Assembly (NCBI GenBank): GCA_038503075.1
Contig: JBCAML010000001.1
Location: 248,001 to 312,000 of the forward strand
Source of the DNA: Gyromitra esculenta
Lineage: Eukaryota; Ascomycota; Pezizomycetes; Pezizales; Discinaceae
DNA length: 64,000 bases
Direction: 5' to 3'
Both the position numbers and the translations under genes were made by a program. A model generated the notes under the pieces. It saw only the letters and a program-made list of their open reading frames with translations, was not told the origin of the DNA and did not search any database. Shown piece after piece: positions 1 through 11,075 of this stretch. Position 1 is the first letter of the stretch, and every line of letters starts with the position of its first letter.

Positions 1-2
1 CA

Positions 3-791
3 GTCATGGAGCAATACCTGCGCTCTTACGTATCTTATCAACAAGGAGATTGGAGTAAATGGTTACCGATGGCGGAATTCTCTGCTAATAACCAGGAATC
101 AGCTAGTACCAAAGTCTCACCTTTCTTTGCGAACTATGGCTATCATCCTCGTTTTGATACTTCCATTATTCCTTCTACAACAATTGCCCAAAGCTTAGAC
201 TCCTCTACCTTCGCAACTATAATGCAAGACTTATACGACTATCTCCGAACGCAGATACGAACCGCCCAGGATGTCCATGAAACCGCTATCAATAAGCACC
301 GAACCCCCGCCCCAGCATACCAAGTCGACGATCAAGTGTTCATATCGATGAAAAATATCCGAACTGTTCGTAATGCTCGGAAACTTGATTGGAAATGGAT
401 GGGACCCTATCCTGTGAAAAAAATAGTGTCGCCTTTCGCGTATGAAATCGATCTTCCACCCTCAGTCAAGTATCATCCTGTTTTCCACGTCTCGCTCCTC
501 AAACCGGCTGCCAATGACCCCCTCCCAGAACAAGTTATTCCCCCTCCTTCACCGATTGTTGTTAACGAGCAAGAGGAATATTTTATTGAAAAAATCCTCG
601 ACCAACGGATGTACCGTGGACAACAACAATACCTGGTCGAATGGACTGGCTATGCTCATCCTACCTGGGAACCCGCCGAAGATCTTCAAGATACTACTGC
701 CCTCGATGTATTTTCAACTACGGCAACTAATACCAAACCTAAGGTTCGCAGGAGCTCACGCTTGAGACGGGGGGCTACTTTCACGGATTAA
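3..791 (+). CDS. Element A: C-terminal part of gag-pol (integrase end plus chromodomain), partial
   Basis: This is the tail of a Ty3/gypsy polyprotein entering from the left edge. It starts inside the integrase, after the DD35E catalytic core, at the stretch beginning [13 protein letters not shown], which matches the same region of the complete element H. It ends with a chromodomain of about 50 residues (EEYFIEKILDQR, then YLVEWTGY and TWEPAEDL). The integrase would join element cDNA to chromosomal DNA, and the chromodomain would steer it to modified histone tails. The frame is open throughout. The stop codon (789-791) lies inside the first 13 bases of the 3' LTR, as in element H. Upstream parts are outside the window. 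Confidence 0.93.
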   Translation, partial: VMEQYLRSYVSYQQGDWSKWLPMAEFSANNQESASTKVSPFFANYGYHPRFDTSIIPSTTIAQSLDSSTFATIMQDLYDYLRTQIRTAQDVHETAINKHRTPAPAYQVDDQVFISMKNIRTVRNARKLDWKWMGPYPVKKIVSPFAYEIDLPPSVKYHPVFHVSLLKPAANDPLPEQVIPPPSPIVVNEQEEYFIEKILDQRMYRGQQQYLVEWTGYAHPTWEPAEDLQDTTALDVFSTTATNTKPKVRRSSRLRRGATFTD

Positions 792-1116
792 GGACTGGGT
801 ATGGGGTTAGGTTTCGGTTCGATGGTTGTTAAGGATCGCGGGTCGCTGTATAATGTCATTGTCTTTCGGTTGTTATCGGTTATTGTTTTTGTTAAGAAAA
901 GCGGGGTATTTAAACGGTGGATTTCGCTTGTGTTTTATCTTTCTCTCTTTTCTTTCCTTAAGCAACGTTCTCGTTTTACTTCTGCTGTATTCGACAAATA
1001 CTATCTCGGTTCTACCTCAGAACCTTCGCTGTCGCTGTCCCCTCCACTACACTTATCTCACCTTGAGATAGACCCTTCGTAGAACTTGTAGAAACACTGC
1101 ACTCTTTGAACGTGTT
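779..1116 (+). repeat. Element A 3' LTR, first part (split by element B)
   Basis: The LTR begins TTTCACGGAT directly after the last pol codons and has a TATTTAAA box near 908. The AAGCAACGT signal follows in the pyrimidine-rich stretch near 962. It is cut at 1116 by insertion of element B. The 5-bp target duplication gtgtt is at 1112-1116 and again at 12754-12758. The LTR resumes at 12759. The joined LTR is about 410 bp. Confidence 0.93.
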
Positions 1117-1528
1117 TCTCAAGGGGCGAGGTTTTACCTTCAAGCTCTCAGGTATCCCCCGAGATAAGCAGTGCTACTTGAAAGGAAAACTAAGCGACGA
1201 GAGAGTTTCACGAAGTTCCACAGGCTCTACGGAGTGTTCAAGTATAGAGGACTTGAGGACGGCGACAGCGTAAGGTTATCAGGTGTAACCGAGGTTTGTA
1301 TTTGTAGAATACAAGAGTGTACGATAGAAGACGTTGCTTAAAGAAAGAAGAAGAAAAGTACTACAAGAGGGGGAATCCCTTCGCTTATATACCCATAATC
1401 CACCTCTTTGATGACAAACGTATGACTCATTGTAAAGGAAACCAAGGGAAACATATAGAACGATCGACAAAGCAACGCAACACAACACCTATACCACTAA
1501 TCGAGCAACACAGTAACCATCCATGAAA
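1117..1528 (-). repeat. Element B 3' LTR (412 bp)
   Basis: On the plus strand it begins TCTCAAGGGG and ends CCATGAAA. It therefore reads TTTCATGG...CTTGAGA in element orientation. By eye it is identical to 12342-12753. The pol stop codon (1541-1543) lies 12 bp inside the element from this LTR. Confidence 0.94.
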
Positions 1529-1540
1529 GTACCCCCTCCC

Positions 1541-4447
1541 TCATAGCCGTGAGCTCCTGCGAACACTAACCAGACCTTCCTTTGGTTTATTCGGATATCT
1601 TTGGTGAAATGCGTCTACTGCTTCCGTTTCTTCGTGATACTCCGCAGGTTCCCACGTAGGTAACGCATACCCCGTCCATTCGACCAAATATTGGAGTCTT
1701 CCTCGGTGGAGGCGAGAGTCCAATATGCTTTCGACGAGGTATTCTTCGACGTCATTTACTTGGATGGGGGGAGGAGGTGGAATAATTTGGCCAGGAAGTG
1801 GGTCGGTGGGAGCTGCCTTGAGTAACGAAACGTGAAATACTGGATGGTATTTCATTGACATCGGTAAGTTTACTTCGTAGGCATGTGCAGAAATCACTCG
1901 CTTCACAGGGAAGGGGCCACTCCATTTCCAGTCCAACTTTCTTGAATTTCGGGTCGTCCTCATATTCTTCATTGACACGAAGACTCGATCGTTGACCTTA
2001 AACGAAGGGGCAGGGGTACGGTGCCGGTTAGTATTGGTTTCAAAAATATCCTGGGCTGTTCTCATCTGAGTTCGAAGGAAGTCCCTAAGTTCTTCCATTT
2101 TTAAAGCAAAGAGGTTGGCGTCGAGGGTTTGTGGGGATCGATCATTAGGGATAATTGCAGTGTCGAAGCGGGGGTGATAACCATAATTGGCGAAGAAGGG
2201 TGTGGCTTTGGTACTGGCTGACTCTTGGTTATTAGCAGCAAACTCAGCAATCGGTAACCACTTTGCCCAGTCGTCTTGTTGGTATGAAACATAACAGCGA
2301 AGATATTGTTCCATAACGGCATTGAGACGTTCGGTTTGACCATCTGTTTCCGGATGGAAAGAAGTCGACATACGAGCAGAGATGTTTAAACGTTGGCAAA
2401 GGTAATTCCAGAACTTAGCAGTAAATTGCGTTCCCCTATCAGAAGTGATATGGGAAGGTAGTCCGTGGAGTTTCCAGACGTTTTGGAGGTAGAGTTCTGC
2501 TGTTTGTTCGGCGTTAATGGTGGTATTGCAGGGGATCAGGTGTCGCATCTTTGATAGCCTGTCTACCACGACCATTATTGCATCGAAACCATTAGAGTCT
2601 GGAAGGCCTGTAACGAAGTCCATCGATAGTTCTTCCCAAGGGCGATTTGGGATTGGGAGGGGTTTGAGAACGCCGTGAGTGCCGAGGGTATTAGGTTTTG
2701 CTCGTCGGCAGGTATGACAGTTTCGTGTATATCGTCCGATGTATTCTCTCATTTTAGGCCAATAAAAATATCTGGAGATGAGTTCGAAGGTTTTTTCACG
2801 TCCTGGGTGGCCTGCAGAGGGGGCATCATGGTATCGTTTGAGAATAGACAGTCGGAGAGGGTCATGATTGGGGATGTAAAACTTTTGACGGTATAGAAGA
2901 TAGCCGTTTATTTCTGTACAGTCGCCGAGGGATATTTCCTTGGACTGTTGTTCGCCATTCCTGAGTGCTAAAAGAATTTTTTGTGGGAATGGGTCAGCGA
3001 TATATCCGTCATTCATCAATGTTTTAAGGGTATCATCCAATTCGGCGGGTTCGTTTGACAAAGAACCCGAAAACAAACTTAGCTTGGGATCAACATTCTT
3101 CTCCTTCAAGACTACTTGGTGTTGGTGTTGTAGTCTTTCATCCCCTTCTTCAGGGAGATCTCCTGATCTCCGAGTTAGAGCGTCCGGCTTTCCTCCCTGT
3201 GTTCCTGGTCTATATGTAATGACAAAGTCGAAACGTGAAAGGTATTCTGCCCATCTGACCTGTCTTCGATTTAGTTGCTTGGTCGTCATAAAATATTCCA
3301 AGTTTTTATGGTCTGTGATAACGGAGATAGGGAGTTCAGATCCTTCAAGTTCAGGGCGCCATTCTTCAAAACAACGGATAATGGCCAATAACTCCTTGTC
3401 ATAGATCTCATAGTTGCATTCAGCGGGTGAGTGTTTCTTAGAGAAAAATGCCACAGGGTGAAGTACGCCGTTGTCATCGAGCTGGGAGAGTACACCGCCG
3501 GAGACGAAGTCGGATGCATCGGATTCCACGAAGATTTTCTTTCGGGGGTCGAAGTGGATAAGCACCGGGGCTTTGGTAAATGCATCCTTAAGGGCTTCGA
3601 ATGCAAGTTCAGCTTCGACCGTCCATTCGAAGATAGTGCCTTTTTTTGTGAAGGCAGTAAGGGGCGCGGCGAGGCGAGAGAATCCTAGGATGAATCTTCG
3701 GTAGAAGTTTGCAAAACCTAGAAAGGCCTGGACATCTTTGATACATTTAGGTCGGTTCCAGTCTCGTACTGCCTTAAGTTTGTCCTCGTCCATTTTAATT
3801 CCTTCAGGGGTGAGGATTAGGCCGAGGTATTTTATTGACTGGACGTGGAATTCACACTTCTCGGGTTTGAGAAGGATGTTATTGGCTTTAAGGGCATCGA
3901 GAACTTGTTTGACGTGCACTTTATGTTCTGCCAGGGTATCACTGTAGATCAGAATATCATCGAGATACGCCGTGCAGAATAGGTCCAAGTATTCCCGGAG
4001 GGAGTCGTTGACGAAGCGTTGAAAGGTTCCAGGGGCATTGGTGAGGCCGAATGGCATTACCATATATTCATACAAGCCATATCGGGTTCGAAAGGCTGTT
4101 TTCCATTCTTCTCCCTCAGCGATACGAATTTGGTGGAAGCCATCACGGAGATCAAGTTTGGAGTACCACTGAGCTTTTGCAAGGCGATCTAGGGTTTCTT
4201 TGATCAGGGGGGAAGTGTATCGGTCTTTTACCGTGAGAGCGTTAAGGCCACGGTAATCGACACAAAGGCGGAGGGAACCATCGGGTTTGGCGGCGAAGAG
4301 GACTGGAGAACCGGCGGAAGATGAACTGGCACGGATAAACCCTTTTTCTAAGTTGTCTTCGATATACTTCTTGAGAACTAGAAGTTCATCTCGTGACATA
4401 CCATAGAGTGGGCCGAATGGTGGTTCTTTGCCTTCTTGCAGGGTAAT
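1541..4447 (-). CDS. Element B pol, downstream part: RT, RNase H, integrase, chromodomain
   Basis: This is the larger part of the B polyprotein, cut from its protease end by insertion of element C. It opens with [20 protein letters not shown], the linker before reverse transcriptase, and contains the RT catalytic motif [11 protein letters not shown]. The RNase H region shows [11 protein letters not shown] and DHKNLEYF. The integrase has an HHCC zinc region (RYHDAPSAGHPG to CHTCR) and the DD35E triad ([25 protein letters not shown]). A chromodomain follows (EEYLVESILDSR, YLVEWTGY, TWEPAEYH). The ORF is open from the insertion point to the stop. It would replicate and integrate the element, but it cannot be translated with its natural N-terminus while C sits in it. 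Confidence 0.93.
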   Translation of the reverse strand: MTLQEGKEPPFGPLYGMSRDELLVLKKYIEDNLEKGFIRASSSSAGSPVLFAAKPDGSLRLCVDYRGLNALTVKDRYTSPLIKETLDRLAKAQWYSKLDLRDGFHQIRIAEGEEWKTAFRTRYGLYEYMVMPFGLTNAPGTFQRFVNDSLREYLDLFCTAYLDDILIYSDTLAEHKVHVKQVLDALKANNILLKPEKCEFHVQSIKYLGLILTPEGIKMDEDKLKAVRDWNRPKCIKDVQAFLGFANFYRRFILGFSRLAAPLTAFTKKGTIFEWTVEAELAFEALKDAFTKAPVLIHFDPRKKIFVESDASDFVSGGVLSQLDDNGVLHPVAFFSKKHSPAECNYEIYDKELLAIIRCFEEWRPELEGSELPISVITDHKNLEYFMTTKQLNRRQVRWAEYLSRFDFVITYRPGTQGGKPDALTRRSGDLPEEGDERLQHQHQVVLKEKNVDPKLSLFSGSLSNEPAELDDTLKTLMNDGYIADPFPQKILLALRNGEQQSKEISLGDCTEINGYLLYRQKFYIPNHDPLRLSILKRYHDAPSAGHPGREKTFELISRYFYWPKMREYIGRYTRNCHTCRRAKPNTLGTHGVLKPLPIPNRPWEELSMDFVTGLPDSNGFDAIMVVVDRLSKMRHLIPCNTTINAEQTAELYLQNVWKLHGLPSHITSDRGTQFTAKFWNYLCQRLNISARMSTSFHPETDGQTERLNAVMEQYLRCYVSYQQDDWAKWLPIAEFAANNQESASTKATPFFANYGYHPRFDTAIIPNDRSPQTLDANLFALKMEELRDFLRTQMRTAQDIFETNTNRHRTPAPSFKVNDRVFVSMKNMRTTRNSRKLDWKWSGPFPVKRVISAHAYEVNLPMSMKYHPVFHVSLLKAAPTDPLPGQIIPPPPPIQVNDVEEYLVESILDSRLHRGRLQYLVEWTGYALPTWEPAEYHEETEAVDAFHQRYPNKPKEGLVSVRRSSRL

Positions 4448-4855
4448 TTTCATGGATTGATCTCGGATAGTAAGTCGTGGTTGGGTTGTCGGTTGTATTG
4501 TGATTTGGAGGATTGTACAATCTCTTTGTTCTTCGGTTATTTTTCGGTTATGAGTTTTGTTAAGGAAAGCGGGGTATTTAAGCGATGGATTTCGATCGTG
4601 TTTGGTTCTCTTCTTCTTCTTTCCTTAAGCAACGTTCTCGTTCCACTTCTACTGTATCTGTTATAATTCCACTTCGATTCTGCCTTAGAATCCTCGCTGT
4701 CGCTGTGAAAACATCACCGATACTTCGCCTTGAAGTACACCCCCCGTAGGACCTGTAGACCATACTGCACTCCTCGAACGTGTTGGTTTCTCGCTTAAGT
4801 AGCACTGCTCACCTTCAGGGATACTGAAGGGCTTAGAGAGAGACCATCCGTGAGA
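4448..4855 (+). repeat. Element C 5' LTR (408 bp)
   Basis: The termini are TTTCATGG and CCGTGAGA. It contains the TATTTAA box near 4576, AAGCAACGT near 4627 and the end-of-LTR folded RNA element. The primer region TTACGTTGCTT follows at 4856. Confidence 0.94.
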
Positions 4856-4897
4856 TTACGTTGCTTGCTCATCTACACCTCCTACCGCTAACTCATC

Positions 4898-6218
4898 ATG
4901 AGTTCCTCCGTTGATCCCTCCTCCAATACAGAAGGAGCCGCCGTCGCAGCCCTAGGCTTCCCCACTAGGGAAGCCTTTGCCAAAGCGTACAGAGATGACC
5001 CAGCTGAACTCTACAATCAGCTTCGAGAAATAAACCAGAGCCTGGAGGACCAAATAAGCATCCTTCAGGATAACGAGAAAGACTCTGAGGTAAAACTCAG
5101 TACCGCTCAAATCCAAATCGATAATGCCCTCCGACACGCCACACAACAGGATCAAAGGGTTACAGAAGCAGCCAGCCTTATCGCCAGACTCCGCCAGGAA
5201 CGAAACGAAGCCAGAGCAAACCTCTCAGCCCCCCCGGCTCCATTAAACCTTACCGCCACTCCCCCACCGCCGACAGCCTCTACCCACCGCTCCGAGCGCA
5301 TGCCAGACCCGGAGAAATTCGATGGGTCCAGCTGCTCCCCGTTTCATACTTCAGCTGCGCTCCAAACTTACGGTCAACCGAGACCGTTTTGCAAACGAGA
5401 CCACGATGATATTATATACCATCAATCGACTGGAGGGAGCCGCTCTAGAACAGGTTCGTCACACGGTTCTCCCCTCAGGCCTCACCACTTGGAGCAACGC
5501 AGAAGAACTCATAACCGCCCTGGAAACTGCTTTTGGAGACCCAGACCCAACTGGCACGGCTCGACGAGAACTTCACCAGCTCCGTCAAGGAAAGCGTGAT
5601 TTCTCAGCCTATTTGGCTGACTTTCAAAGAATCATGGGCCAGTTGAATTTCGACGAAAACTCGAAGATGGACGCATTGGAACACGGCATGTCAGAGGAGT
5701 TGAAAGAAGCCATGGTGTTCGCACCGATTGCCCCCGCTAACCTCCCTGAGATGATTCTCACCCTTACCCGACTGGATAACCGGATCCGAGCCCGCAAGGC
5801 TGAGAAACGAGGAAACGCCAGAGATAATATGGGTCAATTCAGTGCCCCCGCCGCCTTCTCCTCTGCCTCCTCCTTTACTCCAGGAGGACTAGCCCCTATG
5901 GACCTATCTTTCGGACGCACCAGCAATCTCTCTCGTCCTCCCCCAGACCAACGATACACAATGGTTAACGGCCGAAGGAAACTCTCAGAGGAAGAAAAGC
6001 AATGGCGCCGTGCCACCGGAAAGTGCATGTTCTGTGCCGCCCCAGATCACTCATACGCCAATTGCCCCTCCGCCCCCAAGAAACCTACAATGAGAGGAGC
6101 CCTCACCGCCCCACCTGCCACCCGTACACCCCCCGCCTCCTCCCTGCCACCGCCACCACTTCCTCCTCAATTTTTCGCTTTAGAATCAGCAGACTCAGCC
6201 AACGAGTCTTTAAACTAG
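4898..6218 (+). pseudogene. Element C gag, frameshifted
   Basis: This is a Gag-like structural protein that would form the virus-like particle. The N-terminal part (from MSSSVDPSSNTEG) runs through a probable coiled coil and a proline-rich linker to MPDPEKFDGS. It loses frame near 5325-5345, where several bases present in the H copy (SRTKLPGF region) are missing. The second frame then carries the capsid-like region and a zinc knuckle (CMFC...H....C, near 6027-6068), and stops at 6216-6218 directly after the slippery heptamer. Gag is therefore not made as one product. Confidence 0.9.
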
Positions 6219-6253
6219 TACAACCAAGGTCGATCAGTGACCCCACCTTGGTT
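6209..6253 (+). promoter_or_regulatory. Element C -1 frameshift signal: TTTAAAC plus hairpin
   Basis: The slippery heptamer T TTA AAC is at 6209-6215 in the gag frame, followed at once by TAG. A hairpin with arms AACCAAGG (6222-6229) and CCTTGGTT (6246-6253) follows after a 6-nt spacer. Pol lies in the -1 frame. Compare the equivalent site in element H. Confidence 0.82.
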
Positions 6254-9200
6254 CAAAATTTCTTACCTCTATCTGCATTTTCGATTTCTGGGTTTTCGGT
6301 TTCCGGTATAAGCGTGGAGGATCAATTGGATGGGGAACATTTTGTAATATCGTGCAATATTTCCCATAGCAATAAAATCATAAAAACACACGCCTTACTA
6401 GACACTGGAGCCTCCGGATTTGCATTTATTGATCAGAAATTCGCGAGTCACCACTCCCTGCCTCTTACCCCCTTAAAAACTCCCCGCCAACTTGAAGTCA
6501 TCGATGGTCGTCCGGTTAGCTCAGGAGACATCACACACATCGCCAATCTCAATCTCTCGGTACAAAACCACTGTGAACAAGCCCCCTGTTTCGTGACACA
6601 ACTTGGTCATTACCCCCTTGTCCTAGGCATACCTTGGATGAATTACCATGATGTCCGTCTCCATTTTGCCGATAAACGCATTGAATTTAATTCCAAACTC
6701 TGCACCACCCACTGCGCTCCTCGTTCACCAATTGTCTCCACCTCCTCGATCCCATCTCCCCCTAGGCTAAACCTTTCATTTATTGGCGCTGCCAGTTTTA
6801 GAACTCTCACCAGAAAACGAAATTTACAAGCCTACGCCATGTCATTATATGAAATAAACAAAATCATAGATGACAAAACAACCAAAGAGGAGTGGAGGTC
6901 ACGTATTCCGGCAGAATACCATGAATTTTTGGACATGTTCGACAAGAAGAAAGCCCAAGGACTTCCCCCCCGCCGCTCCTATGACCATAAGATACAGTTG
7001 ATAGAAGGACAAGACGCTCCCTTCGGACCACTGTACGGGATGTCCCGAGAAGAGCTGATTGTCTTAAAAAAGTATATCGAGGACAATCTTGAGAAAGGAT
7101 TCATTCGTGCTAGCTCCTCCCCCGCCGGATCCCCTGTGCTATTTGTCAAAAAGGCTGACGGTTCCCTACGACTCTGCGTGGATTACCGAGGCCTTAATGC
7201 TATTACCGTCAAGGATCGTTATACCTCTCCCCTCATCCGAGGCTGGACCGGCTTGCAAAGGCACAATGGTACACCAAATTAGACCTTCGCGACGGATATC
7301 ACCAAGTGCGCATTGCGGAGGGAGATGAATGGAAAACCGCCTTCCGCACTCGGTATGGTCTTTACGAATACCAGGTTATGCCATTCGGTCTAACCAATGC
7401 CCCCGGAACGTTCCAACGATTCGTAAATGACTGTCTCACGGAATACCTAGACATCTTCTGCACCGCCTATCTAGATGATATCCTCATCTACAGTGATACC
7501 TTCGAAGAGCACCAGATTCACGTCCGCAAAGTCCTTCAAACTCTCAAGAACAATGACATCCTGCTAAAACCCGAAAAATGCGAGTTTGAGGTACAGACTA
7601 CTAAGTACCTTGGTCTTATCCTCACCCCCGATGGTATTAAAATGGATGAAGAAAAACTCAAAGCTGTTCGAGAATGGGGAACACCCAAGAGTGTAAAAGA
7701 TGTTCAAGCGTTTTTGGGTTTTGCCAATTTTTACCGCCGGTTCATACTAGGATTCTCTAAATTAGCTGCCCCTCTTACTGCCCTCACTAGGAAAGGTATT
7801 ACTTTTGAATGGTCGGTCGAAGCCGACGTAGCCTTCGAAAACCTCAAACACGCCTTTACTACCGCCCCGATTCTTATCCATTTCGATCCTGATAAGAAAA
7901 TTATCGTGGAAACGGATGCTTCAGATTTCGTATCCGGAGGAGTCCTATCGCAATACGATGATAATGGCATTCTACACCCGGTGGCCTTCTTTTCGAAGAA
8001 ACATTCCCCCGCGGAATGTAATTACGAAATTTACGACAAGGAACTGCTGGCGATTATCCGGGTCTTTGAAGAATGGCGCCCGGAACTCGAAGGCTCGAAA
8101 CATCCTATTGACGTAATCAGTGACCATAAGAACCTCGAGTATTTTATGAGCACCAAACAACTCAACCGCCGTCAAGCCAGATGGGCTGAGTACCTATCCC
8201 GCTTCGATTTCGTAATCACATACCGACCAGGCAAAGAAGGAGGGAAACCGGACGCTTTAACTCGGAGATCGGGAGATCTCCCCAAGGAAGGGGATGAAAG
8301 ACTAGCACACCAAAGTCAGGTGGTGCTAAAGAAAGAAAATATAGATCCCAAGCTAAGTTTGTTGTCGGCTTCTTTGTCAAATGAAGCCGAATTTGACGCC
8401 CCTTATTAAAACTCTTTAAAGAAGGATATACCGCTGATAAATTCCCTGAAAAAATCCTCCTAGCGTTACGAAATAAGGACCAACAATCCAAGGAGATCAC
8501 CTTAAGCGAGTGCAAGAGAACAACAAACTCTATTACAGAGATTGTATCTACGTTCCAGACTTTGCTCCCCTCCGCCTTGAATTGATCAAAAGACACCATG
8601 ACGTCCCGCCGCTGGCCACCCAGGTCGGGACAAGACTTTCGAACTCCTTACCAGAGGATTCTATTGGCCCAAGATGAGGGAGTCAATCAGTAGATATGTC
8701 CGAAATTGCCATATCTGCCAGAAAGCAAAACCAGCCACCCAACGCACGCAAGGAGTTCTCCGCCCCCTACCTATTCCTAACCGACCATGGCAAGAAATCT
8801 CTATGGATTTCGTTACCGGCCTACCTGAATCAAACGGCTATGACGCTATTATGGTAGTGGTTGACCGTCTGTCTAAAATGCGTCACCTTATCCCTTGTAA
8901 TACCACCGTCAATTCCAGAGACGTAGCTGATCTATATCTACAACACGTCTGGAAGCTACACGGTTTACCCACGCACATTACTTCTGACCGAGGCACTCAA
9001 TTCACTGCCCACTTTTGGAAAGAATTATGCCAGCGTCTAGGAATACAAGCCCGGATGTCCACTGCTTTCCATCCAGAAACAGACGGGCAAACAGAAAGAT
9101 TAAATGCGGTAATGGAACAGTACCTCCGATCATACGTGTCCTATCAACAAGAAGACTGGAACAGATGGCTACCCATGGCGGAATTCTCTGCCAATAACCA

Positions 9201-9883
9201 AGAATCGGCGAGTACGAAAGTATCCCCCTTTTTAGCTAACTACGGCTACCATCCTCGATTCGATACTTCTCTCGTCCCCCTAACAACTACTCCTCAGAGT
9301 CAAGACGCCGCTATCTTTGCCAGTAAGATGCAGGAGCTGTATGATCACTTTAGGATACAGATCAGAATCGCTCAAGATATTCAAGAGACCGCTGTTAATA
9401 AATACCGAACTCCAGCCCCAGCGTATCAAATCCAGGACCAAGTCTTCGTATCAATGAAGAACATTAGGACTACTCGTAACGCAAGGAAATTAGACTGGAA
9501 ATGGATGGGTCCCTACGCGGTGAAGAAAATTGTTTCCTCCTTTGCCTATGAGATAGACCTCCCTTCGTCGGTCAAATACCATCCGGTATTCCATGTTTCT
9601 CTATTAAAACCCGCGGCTCATGATGCTCTCCCAGGACAAGTTATTCCTCCACCGGCGCCTGTTGTTGTCAATGACCAAGAAGAGTACTATATCGAGAAAA
9701 TCTTGGATCAACGCACGTATCGCAATAAACAACAATACCTCGTTGAATGGACCGGCTATGCCCATCCTACCTGGGAACCTGTGGAGGACCTTGTAGATAC
9801 TTCGGCACTGGAAAAGTTTTGGGTACCCAGACCTCGGCTACCCCTAGTGTTCGCAGGAGCTCACGCTTGAAGAAGGGGGCTAC
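6215..9883 (+). pseudogene. Element C pol, multiply frameshifted
   Basis: The pol region of C has protease ([11 protein letters not shown]), RT ([10 protein letters not shown]), RNase H, integrase and chromodomain, all recognisable but in several pieces. A small deletion near 7241 turns the segment after SPLI into another frame before RT. A second break near 8393-8410 ends the frame after RNase H. The stretch 8410-8673 is out of frame with both neighbours. The integrase/chromodomain part (8674 on) shifts again near 9817, so it ends with an aberrant tail at 9870. The near-identical LTRs indicate a recent insertion, so this copy may have moved using proteins supplied by another element. Confidence 0.9.
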
Positions 9884-10290
9884 TTTCACGGATTGATCTC
9901 GATAGTAAGTCGTGGTTGGGTTGTCGGTTGTATTGTGATTTGGAGGATTGTACAATCTCTTTGTTCTTCGGTTATTTTTCGGTTATGAGTTTTGTTAAGG
10001 AAAGCGGGGTATTTAAGCGATGGATTTCGATCGTGTTTGGTTCTCTTCTTCTTCTTTCCTTAAGCAACGTTCTCGTTCCACTTCTACTGTATCTGTTATA
10101 ATTCCACTTCGATTCTGCCTTAGAATCCTCGCTGTCGCTGTGAAAACATCACCGATACTTCGCCTTGAAGTACACCCCCCGTAGGACCTGTAGACCATAC
10201 TGCACTCCTCGAACGTGTTGGTTTCTCGCTTAAGTAGCACTGCTCACCTTCAGGGATACTGAAGGGCTTAGAGAGAGACCATCCGTGAGA
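9884..10290 (+). repeat. Element C 3' LTR (407 bp)
   Basis: The termini are TTTCACGG and CCGTGAGA. Compared with the 5' LTR it has one C/T difference in the first ten bases and lacks one G near base 20. I saw no other difference. Confidence 0.94.
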
Positions 10291-11069
10291 GTAATCTTAT
10301 GATCGTAGGATCGTCGGGGGGGGAGTCCTTGAGCCTTAGCTTTGTCGAACATGTCCAGGTATTCGTGGTATTCGGCGGGTATTCGTTGTCTCCACTCCTC
10401 TTTGGTAGTCTTGCTATCAAGGACTCTGTTAATTTCATAGAGGGACATGGAATACACTTGGATACCCTTCTTTCTGGCGAGCATGCGGAAACTAGCTGCA
10501 CCGATAAAGGCGGCGTTTAGTTTTGGTGGAGGGGGAATGGCGGTGGCTGAGACGACGGGTTGCTTGGGGGCACAGTGGGTGGTGCAGAATTCAGAATTGA
10601 ATTCAATGCTTTTGTTCGCAAATTGTAAATGAATGTCGTGGAGGTTCATCCAAGGGATACCGAGTACTAGGGGGTAATGGCCTAGCTTGGTGACGAAGAA
10701 GGGGGCTTTCTCAGTATGCTGTTGGATGGAAAGCTCTAGGTGGCAAAGATTTGTAATATCTCCCGAGGCAATTGTTCGGCCATCAATGACTTCTAATTGG
10801 CGAGGGGTTTTTAGAGGAGATAAGGGAAGGGAATGGTGACGCACAAAGTTTTCATCAATGAAAGCGAATCCTGAGGCTCCAGTGTCAAGAAGTGCGTGTG
10901 TTTTTATAATTTTATTTTGGTGGGAAAGGCTACATGAAACTACAAAGTGTTCCCCGTCCAAATTATCCTCCACACACACATCCGACACTGAAAACCCAGA
11001 AATGGAAAACGCTGACAAAGAAGAAAAACGAACCAGAGCAGGGTCACAAGGCGACTCTGGTTGAACTAG
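10291..11069 (-). CDS. Element B pol, upstream part: aspartic protease
   Basis: This is the first part of the B pol frame, read by -1 frameshifting from gag. The aspartic protease motif [11 protein letters not shown] is present, with the second conserved segment [11 protein letters not shown] downstream, so the retropepsin should be active. It would cut the polyprotein into capsid and enzymes. The frame runs to the DHKIT linker, where element C interrupts it at 10295. Its continuation is the downstream pol part at 1541-4447. Confidence 0.9.
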
Positions 11070-11075
11070 TTTAAA
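11031..11075 (-). promoter_or_regulatory. Element B -1 frameshift signal
   Basis: On the minus strand TTTAAAC (11075-11069) is followed by the gag TAG and a hairpin with arms AACCAGAG (11062-11055) and CTCTGGTT (11038-11031). The stem sequence differs from that of C and H, but both arms change together. Confidence 0.8.

Larger units (their letters stand above)
4448..10290 (+). mobile_element. Element C: full-length but coding-defective Ty3/gypsy element
   Basis: This forward element is inserted into the pol gene of element B, with TSD gtaat at 4443-4447 and 10291-10295. Removing it restores the B reading frame across the linker before RT, as seen in the uninterrupted relative I near 27575. 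The LTRs are 408 and 407 bp and differ by one substitution and one indel. The internal region holds gag and pol with several frameshifts. It is the innermost, hence youngest, level of the chain A-B-C. Confidence 0.94.

Noticed and set aside
1279..1526. Paired 69-codon ORFs on both strands, repeated at 12504-12751
   Set aside because: They lie wholly inside the two LTRs of element B. The repetition is that of the LTR, and there is no protein family signal.
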